From Nonomuraea montanisoli (GTDB taxonomy: Bacteria; Actinomycetota; Actinomycetes; Streptosporangiales; Streptosporangiaceae), in the NCBI RefSeq assembly GCF_013363975.1, contig NZ_JABWGN010000030.1, positions 1-51,006 of the forward strand: a stretch of DNA of 51,006 bases, read 5' to 3'. This document shows, in pieces, positions 44,913-51,006 of the stretch. Position 1 is the first letter of the stretch. Each line of letters begins with the position of its first letter. The position numbers and the translations under genes are program-made. Below the pieces are notes generated by a model. The model was not told the DNA's origin, searched no databases, and saw nothing but the letters and a program-made list of their open reading frames with translations.

Positions 44913-44952
44913 ACGTACCTCCCGAAACCGGATCTGCCGATGGGAGGTACGT
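44913..44952 (-). promoter_or_regulatory. Inverted repeat sequestering the protease ribosome binding site
   Basis: In the mRNA, ACGTACCTCCC and GGGAGGTACGT form a perfect 11-bp stem with an 18-base loop, and the 3' arm ends two bases before the ATG of the protease at 44911. The GGGAGGT in that arm is the Shine-Dalgarno sequence, so the hairpin would hide it. The arm could also be a DNA operator. Confidence 0.75.
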
Positions 44953-45106
44953 GCGGGATATCGGGTTTTTCTCAAGCTATGCGCAGACGGATATAGCGCG
45001 ATTACCCCACGAACTCCGCACGGCACTCGGCGTCACAAAAGACGTGGATTTCGGGCCGGTCACGGCCGCGTGCCCGGGCGAGCCGGAGACCGGGGAGAAT
45101 GGACGG

Positions 45107-46297
45107 GTGCATGCAGAGACCCTCCGCTCCGTCGTCGTGCTCGGCTCCACCGGCTCGATCGGCACCCAGGCGATCGACGTCGTCACCGCCAACCCCGGCA
45201 GGTTCCGGGTCGCCGGGCTGGCGGCCGGGGGCGGCCGGGTCGACCTGCTCGCCCGGCAGGCCGCCGAGCTGGGCGCCGAGGTGGTCGCGGTGGCCGACGC
45301 CGCGCGCGTGCCGGAGCTGAAGGAGGCGCTCGCCGCCCTCGGCGCCGCGCCCGTGGTGCTCGGCGGCCCGGAGGGCGTCGCCGAGGCGGCCGGGTGGCGG
45401 TGCGACATCGTGCTCAACGGCATCACCGGCGCGCTCGGCCTCACCTCCACGCTGGTCGCCCTGGAGGCGGGGCGCACGCTCGCGCTGGCCAACAAGGAGT
45501 CCCTGATCGTCGGCGGGCCCCTGGTCAAGCGGCTGGCCAAGCCGGGCCAGATCGTCCCCGTCGACTCCGAGCACTCGGCGGTGCAGCAGTGCCTGTGGGC
45601 GGCCGGCCCGCACGGCCACGACCCCGACGCGGTCAGGAAGCTGGTCATCACGGCCAGTGGCGGGCCGTTCCGGGGGCGCACGCGCGCCGAGATGGCCGAC
45701 GTGACGCCCGAGATGGCGCTGGCCCACCCGACCTGGTCGATGGGGCCGATGATCACCGTCAACTCGGCCACCCTGGTCAACAAGGGGCTGGAGGTCATCG
45801 AGGCGCACCTGCTGTTCGACCTCGGCTTCGACCGGATCGACGTCGTGGTCCACCCTCAGTCGATCATCCACTCCATGGTGGAGTACGTCGACGGCTCCAC
45901 CATCGCCCAGGCCAGCCCGCCCGACATGCGGCTGCCCATCGCGCTCGCCCTCGGCCATCCCGGCCGCCTGGCGGGCGCGGCCTCCCCCGTCGACTGGACC
46001 AAGGCCCACACCTGGACCTTCGAGCCGCTCGACGACGAGGCGTTCCCCTCCGTCGCGCTGGCCCGCCACGTCGGCGAGGCCGGCGGCACCGCGCCCGCCG
46101 TCTACAACGCCGCCAACGAGGCGTGCCTGGAGGCGTTCCTGGGCGGCAGGCTGCCGTTCCTGGGCATCGTCGACACGGTGGCCCGGGTCGTGGAGGAGCA
46201 CCAGGTCACCCCGGCCGGCTCCGTGGAGGAGGTGCTGGCCGCCGACGCCTGGGCCCGGGCCCGGGCGGCGGAGCTCGCGGCAGGGCAGTCCCGCTGA
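45107..46297 (+). CDS. dxr: 1-deoxy-D-xylulose 5-phosphate reductoisomerase
   Basis: A 396-residue enzyme of the MEP pathway that converts DXP to MEP with NADPH. The cofactor motif VVLGSTGSIGTQAIDVV is near residue 9, NKESLIVGG near 130, the substrate motif DSEHSAVQQ near 150, the flexible loop near 185 (SGGPF) and the family motif HPQSIIHSMVEYVDGS near 250. The start is GTG 45107 after GGGGAG. In most actinobacteria an M50 site-2 protease gene follows; here ispG follows directly after 40 bases. Confidence 0.97.
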   Translation: MHAETLRSVVVLGSTGSIGTQAIDVVTANPGRFRVAGLAAGGGRVDLLARQAAELGAEVVAVADAARVPELKEALAALGAAPVVLGGPEGVAEAAGWRCDIVLNGITGALGLTSTLVALEAGRTLALANKESLIVGGPLVKRLAKPGQIVPVDSEHSAVQQCLWAAGPHGHDPDAVRKLVITASGGPFRGRTRAEMADVTPEMALAHPTWSMGPMITVNSATLVNKGLEVIEAHLLFDLGFDRIDVVVHPQSIIHSMVEYVDGSTIAQASPPDMRLPIALALGHPGRLAGAASPVDWTKAHTWTFEPLDDEAFPSVALARHVGEAGGTAPAVYNAANEACLEAFLGGRLPFLGIVDTVARVVEEHQVTPAGSVEEVLAADAWARARAAELAAGQSR

Positions 46298-46337
46298 CTT
46301 CCTACACTGGAATCGTCTTCGACACCTAAGGGTAGAA

Positions 46338-47504
46338 ATGTCTTCTGTAGCACTCGGCATACCGACGGTCCGCCCCAAGCCGCTCGCCGAACGCCGCCAC
46401 TCCCGGCAGATCAGGGTCGGCGACGTGCTCGTCGGGGGCGACGCGCCCGTCTCCGTGCAGTCGATGACCACCACGGTCACCGCCGACGTCAACTCCACCC
46501 TGCAGCAGATCGCCGAGCTGACGGCCTCCGGCTGCCAGATCGTCCGCGTGGCCGTGCCGTCCCAGGACGACGCCGACGCCCTGCCGATCATCGCCCGCAA
46601 GTCGAAGATCCCGGTGATCGCCGACATCCACTTCCAGCCCAAGTACGTCTTCGCCGCCATCGAGGCGGGCTGCGCGGCGGTGCGGGTCAACCCGGGCAAC
46701 ATCAAGAAGTTCGACGACAAGGTGGGCGAGATCGCCAAGGCGGCGGCCGACCACGGCGTGCCCATCCGCATCGGCGTCAACGCCGGCTCGCTCGACCCGC
46801 GGCTGCTCCAGAAGTACGGCAAGGCCACCCCGGAGGCGCTGGTCGAGTCGGCGCTGTGGGAGTGCTCGCTGTTCGAGGAGCACGGCTTCCGCGACATCAA
46901 GATCTCGGTCAAGCACAACGACCCGGTCGTGATGATCAACGCCTACCGGCTGCTGGCGGCCAGGTGCGACTACCCGCTGCACCTGGGCGTCACCGAGGCG
47001 GGCCCCGCCTTCCAGGGCACGATCAAGTCGGCCGTCGCGTTCGGCGCGCTGCTGGCCGAGGGCATCGGCGACACGATCCGCGTCTCGCTCTCGGCCCCGC
47101 CGGTCGAGGAGGTCAAGGTCGGCAACCAGATTCTCGAATCGCTCGGGCTGCGCGAGCGCGGCCTGGAGATCGTCTCCTGTCCGTCCTGCGGGCGCGCCCA
47201 GGTCGACGTCTACACGCTGGCCGAGCAGGTGCAGGCCGGGCTCGAAGGGCTGAAGGTGCCGCTGCGCGTGGCCGTCATGGGCTGCGTGGTCAACGGCCCC
47301 GGTGAGGCGCGCGAGGCCGACCTGGGGGTGGCCTCCGGCAACGGCAAGGGCCAGATCTTCGTCAAGGGCGAGGTCATCAAGACCGTGCCGGAGTCGCAGA
47401 TCGTCGAGACGCTGATCGAGGAGGCGCTCCGGCTGGCCGAGGAGATGGGTGTGGAGGTCGATCTCGACGACGACGCCACCGGCCCGCAGGTCACCGTCGG
47501 CTGA
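46338..47504 (+). CDS. ispG: 4-hydroxy-3-methylbut-2-en-1-yl diphosphate synthase (IspG)
   Basis: A 388-residue iron-sulfur enzyme that converts MEcPP to HMBPP in the MEP pathway. The barrel motif VQSMTTTVTADVNSTLQQI is near residue 38, and the 4Fe-4S ligands are seen as CPSCGRAQVD near 281 and CVVNGPGE near 316. ATG 46338 has AAGGG upstream. TACACT at 46303-46308 could be a -10 for its own promoter between it and dxr. Confidence 0.97.
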   Translation: MSSVALGIPTVRPKPLAERRHSRQIRVGDVLVGGDAPVSVQSMTTTVTADVNSTLQQIAELTASGCQIVRVAVPSQDDADALPIIARKSKIPVIADIHFQPKYVFAAIEAGCAAVRVNPGNIKKFDDKVGEIAKAAADHGVPIRIGVNAGSLDPRLLQKYGKATPEALVESALWECSLFEEHGFRDIKISVKHNDPVVMINAYRLLAARCDYPLHLGVTEAGPAFQGTIKSAVAFGALLAEGIGDTIRVSLSAPPVEEVKVGNQILESLGLRERGLEIVSCPSCGRAQVDVYTLAEQVQAGLEGLKVPLRVAVMGCVVNGPGEAREADLGVASGNGKGQIFVKGEVIKTVPESQIVETLIEEALRLAEEMGVEVDLDDDATGPQVTVG

Positions 47505-47664
47505 CCCGCCCCTGGGGCGCGCGGGCGGGCAGGAGGCTCCTCCGCTCGGATCGCTGCCGCCTGAGCAGGCATTCGTTACGGTACGCCATCGGCTCGTTAC
47601 AGCATGGCAAGGGTTCGCCCATGCGGCGCCCCGGTCAGGCCGCGGCCCGGCAGCATCGTCAGCC

Positions 47665-49338
47665 ATGAGACTGGTGAAGCGGTGCGTCCGGGTCGTGGCG
47701 GCGGTGGCGACGCTGGCCGGCGGGATGGTGAGCGCCGGTGGCTCCCCGGCGGCCGCCGGAGGCTACGCGCCCGCGGTCGCGTCGTCGGGCGCGAGCGCTC
47801 GGCCGGGTGTCGCGTCATCGGGCGCGAGCGCGCGGCCGGGTGTCGCGTGGACGGCCTGTCCGGCGGACGAGCCGACCCCCACCCCCGGGCAGGCCGCCCC
47901 CGCGCGCGCCACCGAGGTCGAGTGCGCCGCCGTCCGCGTCCCCGTCGACTACCGCGTGCCGCTCGGCCAGTCCCTCACGATCGCCGTCAACCGGGTCCCG
48001 GCCACCGTCCCCCGCGACGGCGGCCGCTACCTCGGCACCATGCTGGTGAACCCCGGCGGCCCGGGCGGCTCCGGGCGCAAGCTGGCCGAGTTCGTCGCCG
48101 GCGCGCTGCCCGCCGAGCTGGCCGGCCGCTACGACGTCGTCGGGTTCGACCCGCGCGGGGTGGGCGGCAGCCGGCCGGCCATGCACTGCGTCGACCCCCG
48201 CACCTACTACGCCCCGCCCCGCCCCGACGCGGTGCCTCGCGACGCCGCCGACGAGCGCGTCCTGCTCGGCCGGGCCCAGGAGTACGCGAACCGGTGCGCC
48301 GCCCTGTGGCCGTGGCTGCTGCCGCACATGACCACCGCCGACTCCGCCCGCGACCTGGACCGCGTGCGCGCCGCGCTCGGCGTGGAGAAGATCACCTACC
48401 TCGGCTACTCGTACGGCACCTACCTCGGCGCCGTCTACGCCACGCTCTTCCCGCAGCGGGTGCGCCGCCTGGTGCTCGACAGCTCCGTCGACCCCGGCGC
48501 CGTCTGGTACCGGGCCAACCTCAACCAGGACGTCGCCTTCGACCGCCGGCACCGCGACTTCCTGGCCTGGGTGGCCCGCCACAACGACGTCTACCGGCTC
48601 GGCCGTACCGATGAGCAGACCTCGTTCGCCTGGTACGCGATGCGCGCCCGGCTGCGCGAGCACCCGGCGGGCGGCGTGGTGGGGCCGAGCGAGCTCGACG
48701 ACGTCTTCAGCGCCGGCGGCTACTCCGACCGGCTCTGGCCGCAGCTCGCCTCCCTCTGGTCCCGGTACGTGCGCGAGGGCGACGTGAGCGGCCTGCTCGA
48801 CGGCTACGACCGGCTCGCGGACCACAGCACCGAGGACGAGAACGGCTACGCCGTCTACCTGGGCGTCCAGTGCACCGACGCGCCGTGGCCCCGCGACTGG
48901 GCCACCTGGCGCGCGGACATGACCCCGCTGCACCGCAGCGCCCCGTTCCTCACCTGGCCGAACGCCTGGTACAACGCCCCCTGCGCGTTCTGGCCGCAGC
49001 CCGGCGGCAAACCCGTGGACGTCCGCGGCGGCGCGGGGCTGCCGCCCATCCTCATGATCCAGTCGCGCGGTGACGCCGCCACCCCGTACCAGGGGGCGCT
49101 CAACCTGCTGCGCAGGCTCCCCACGGCCCGGATGGTCGTCGAGGGCGGCGGCAACCACGGCGTCTCCCTGAGCGGCAACGCGTGCGTCGACCGGCATCTG
49201 GCCACCTACCTGAGCGAGGGGAAGGTGCCGCGGCGGACCGCCGTCTGCCCGGCCATGCCAGAGCCCCGCGCGGTGGACCGGATGGCCGGGCGGCGTGCCC
49301 ACGGAGAGGAATCGCTCACCCAGGCCCTGTCAGGATGA
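47665..49338 (+). CDS. Secreted alpha/beta hydrolase, TAP-like tripeptidyl aminopeptidase family
   Basis: A 557-residue exported protein. The signal peptide (VVAAVATLAGGMVSAGGSPAAA) is followed by two tandem copies of ASSGASARPGV. The nucleophile elbow is GYSYGTYLG near residue 250, the acid is in IQSRGDAATPYQG near 465, and the His is in GNHGV near 495; the C-terminal region fits the TAP-like domain. Members release tripeptides or hydrolyse small esters outside the cell. ATG 47665 begins the signal peptide. Confidence 0.9.
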   Translation: MRLVKRCVRVVAAVATLAGGMVSAGGSPAAAGGYAPAVASSGASARPGVASSGASARPGVAWTACPADEPTPTPGQAAPARATEVECAAVRVPVDYRVPLGQSLTIAVNRVPATVPRDGGRYLGTMLVNPGGPGGSGRKLAEFVAGALPAELAGRYDVVGFDPRGVGGSRPAMHCVDPRTYYAPPRPDAVPRDAADERVLLGRAQEYANRCAALWPWLLPHMTTADSARDLDRVRAALGVEKITYLGYSYGTYLGAVYATLFPQRVRRLVLDSSVDPGAVWYRANLNQDVAFDRRHRDFLAWVARHNDVYRLGRTDEQTSFAWYAMRARLREHPAGGVVGPSELDDVFSAGGYSDRLWPQLASLWSRYVREGDVSGLLDGYDRLADHSTEDENGYAVYLGVQCTDAPWPRDWATWRADMTPLHRSAPFLTWPNAWYNAPCAFWPQPGGKPVDVRGGAGLPPILMIQSRGDAATPYQGALNLLRRLPTARMVVEGGGNHGVSLSGNACVDRHLATYLSEGKVPRRTAVCPAMPEPRAVDRMAGRRAHGEESLTQALSG

Positions 49339-49371
49339 GCTAATCGGTGGGCCTTCGCGTAGTCTGACCAT

Positions 49372-50217
49372 GTGATGCTGCGTACATCGGCGTCGCGCGT
49401 GCTCGATGACAGCGACCGGGACGAGGCCCTGGCCTTGCTCGACAGCGACCCGGTCGCGAACGTCTTCGTCGCCTCCCGCGTGCGGACCGTCGGCCTCAAC
49501 CAGGCCCGGCTCGGCGGGCAGATGTGGGGGTTCGGGCCGCGTGGCGGGCTCGTCTCGCTGTGCTACGCCGGCGCCAACCTGGTGCCGGTCAACGCCGGCC
49601 CGGAGGCCGTGCACGCTTTCGCCGACCGCGCGCGCAAGCAGGGACGGCGCTGCTCGTCCATCGTGGGCCCGGCCGACGCCGTCTCGCTGCTGTGGGAGCG
49701 GCTGGAGCCGCACTGGGGCCGGGCGCGGGCCATCCGGTGGGCGCAGCCGGTCATGGCGATCTCCCAGAAGTCGCCCGTGCCCGCCGACCCGCTGGTGCGC
49801 CGGGTGCGGCCGGAGGAGTTCGACATCGTCCTGCCGGCCTGCGTGGCGATGTTCACCGAGGAGGTCGGGGTGTCGCCCAACCTGGGCGACGGCGGCGCCC
49901 TCTACCGCACCCGGGTCTCGGAGCTGATCCGCATCGGCCGATCGTACGCGCGCATCGAGGACGGGCGCGTGGTGTTCAAGGCGGAGATCGGCGCGGTGAC
50001 GCCGTTCGCCTGCCAGGTGCAGGGCGTGTGGGTGGATCCCGAGCTGCGCGGCCAGGGCTTCGCCGTCTCCGGCATGGCCGCGGTCGTCGAGGCGGCGCTG
50101 GCGTGCTTCGCGCCGGTCGTCAGCCTGTACGTCAACGACTTCAACACCCCGGCCAGGACCGTCTACCGCAAGGTCGGCTTCCACGAGGTGGACACGTTCA
50201 TGTCCGTGCTGTTCTAG
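49372..50217 (+). CDS. GNAT acetyltransferase with DUF4081 domain
   Basis: A 281-residue protein. The N-terminal part is the DUF4081 domain found with this family, and the C-terminal GNAT fold has the acetyl-CoA motif VWVDPELRGQGFAVSG near residue 222 and LYVNDFNTPARTVYRKVGF near 252. The substrate is unknown. GTG 49372 lies seven bases after a TAGTCT -10 and suggests a leaderless transcript; ATG 49375 follows. The dxr-(rip1)-ispG-GNAT order is conserved in mycobacteria and streptomycetes. Confidence 0.92.
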   Translation: MMLRTSASRVLDDSDRDEALALLDSDPVANVFVASRVRTVGLNQARLGGQMWGFGPRGGLVSLCYAGANLVPVNAGPEAVHAFADRARKQGRRCSSIVGPADAVSLLWERLEPHWGRARAIRWAQPVMAISQKSPVPADPLVRRVRPEEFDIVLPACVAMFTEEVGVSPNLGDGGALYRTRVSELIRIGRSYARIEDGRVVFKAEIGAVTPFACQVQGVWVDPELRGQGFAVSGMAAVVEAALACFAPVVSLYVNDFNTPARTVYRKVGFHEVDTFMSVLF

Positions 50218-50341
50218 GGCCTTCACGGAGTTCGGATCTCCAGGCCGGCTCGGGGATGACCGCCCTGATCCGGCGTCGGCGCGGACGGGCGCGGAACGGA
50301 TGTTTGAAACGCTTGTTGGCGGTCTTGGTAGGCTTGGTCCC

Positions 50342-50878
50342 GTGGGAGTTCCTGAGGATCTGCTGGCCGCGGCCAAGCAGTGCCTGTCCGAGCGTGGATA
50401 CGCACGCACAACCGTCCGGGACATCGTGGCCGTCTCCGGCAGCAACCTCGCCGCGATCAACTACCACTTCCGCTCCAAAGACGCTCTGCTCGCCCGGGCG
50501 ATGATCGAAGTGACCGGCGAAGCGGTCACGGAGGTTCTTCAGGCGTTCCCGGACGACTCCAACGCTTGGCTCGAGCCCTTCTGGGCGGAGCTGATCGAAT
50601 CCTTCCAGGCCAAGCCGATGGTGTGGCGAGCCAACGTCGAGACGCTGGCGCAGGCGCCTCATCTCCCCGATGTACGAGCCAGTCTGGCCGAAGGGCAGGC
50701 GCTGGCCCAGCGTGAGCTGGCCCGGCGCCTGCCGCACCAGGACGAGGCGGGTGCGCAGGTGCTGTTGACGCTGTTCATCGGCCTGCTGGTGCGGTGGCAG
50801 ATCGATCCGGACCACGCCCCCGCGGCTCACGAGCTGGCCGCCGGTATCCGGTCGGTGGCCGAGGCAGTCGCCGGCTAG
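50342..50878 (+). CDS. TetR-family regulator
   Basis: A 178-residue repressor. The HTH covers residues of about 10-50 (CLSERGYARTTVRDIV followed by SGSNLAAINYHFRSKDALL). GTG 50342 is preferred to the ATG at 50300 because TTGAAA (50304) and TAGGCT (50329) resemble a promoter lying between them, which would make the mRNA leaderless. The stop codon overlaps that of the opposite transposase. No target gene is evident. Confidence 0.85.
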   Translation: MGVPEDLLAAAKQCLSERGYARTTVRDIVAVSGSNLAAINYHFRSKDALLARAMIEVTGEAVTEVLQAFPDDSNAWLEPFWAELIESFQAKPMVWRANVETLAQAPHLPDVRASLAEGQALAQRELARRLPHQDEAGAQVLLTLFIGLLVRWQIDPDHAPAAHELAAGIRSVAEAVAG

Positions 50879-51006
50879 CTGTATTGACCCGCAGGGTTGT
50901 TGACGCGGGTGATCGGTGGTTGGCCTCCGAGCGCGGTGTGGCAGCGGTGGTGGTTGTAGGTGTGCAGGAAGTCTTGCAGAGCGGCGGTGCGTTCGTCGTT
51001 GCTGGC
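50875..51006 (-). mobile_element. IS481-family transposase, C-terminal part cut by the window edge
   Basis: On the minus strand the last 43 codons read FLHTYNHHRCHTALGGQPPI followed by RVNNPAGQYS and a stop. YNHHRPHTALGG-PPI-RVNN is the typical C-terminus of IS481 transposases. The rest of the gene lies beyond 51006, so intactness cannot be judged. Its stop codon overlaps the TetR stop. Confidence 0.88.

Overview
This is about 51 kb of very GC-rich DNA. The 3' end of a 23S rRNA gene followed by 5S rRNA, GTG and probable leaderless starts, PucR, TetR and NarL-type regulators, and a dxr-ispG-GNAT block all point to an actinomycete chromosome, most likely of the Streptosporangiaceae type (Nonomuraea or Streptosporangium-like; inference from gene content only).

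Layout. Positions 1-434 hold the end of an rRNA operon and its terminator. Positions 1000-9000 carry a secreted phosphodiester-glycosidase-like protein, a PucR regulator, a TetR/acyl-CoA synthetase pair divergent from an MFS exporter across a phased operator array, and an alternative-oxidase-like diiron protein. Positions 9300-23750 look like amine and beta-amino-acid catabolism: a class III aminotransferase overlapping methylmalonate-semialdehyde dehydrogenase, an orphan polyamine-type binding protein, a saccharopine-dehydrogenase-like enzyme behind a doubled operator, GabT with a divergent PucR regulator, and an alpha/beta hydrolase. A P450 and a large membrane-bound NACHT NTPase sit inside this stretch.

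Positions 24650-35000 are an accessory island. A 2,478-residue Sec-exported Rhs/YD-repeat protein ends in an AT-rich, unrecognised C-terminal tip. A small multi-helix membrane protein follows it on the same strand in the position of an immunity gene, and an IS5-like transposase remnant abuts that gene. A barstar-family protein lies upstream of the Rhs gene in a second AT-rich patch. The Rhs tip with its membrane partner is the best candidate for an undescribed system in the window.

Positions 35000-51006 return to GC-rich chromosome: an M6-like secreted metalloprotease with C-terminal Cys repeats, an AlkX/YcaQ-type DNA glycosylase, an aldehyde dehydrogenase, a two-component system divergent from a membrane protein, two paralogous secreted trypsin-like proteases (one with its ribosome binding site inside a perfect inverted repeat), the MEP-pathway genes dxr and ispG without the site-2 protease gene usually found between them, a secreted TAP-like peptidase, a GNAT protein, a TetR regulator, and an IS481-type transposase cut by the window edge. 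Short tandem repeats sit on or beside the stop codons of several genes.
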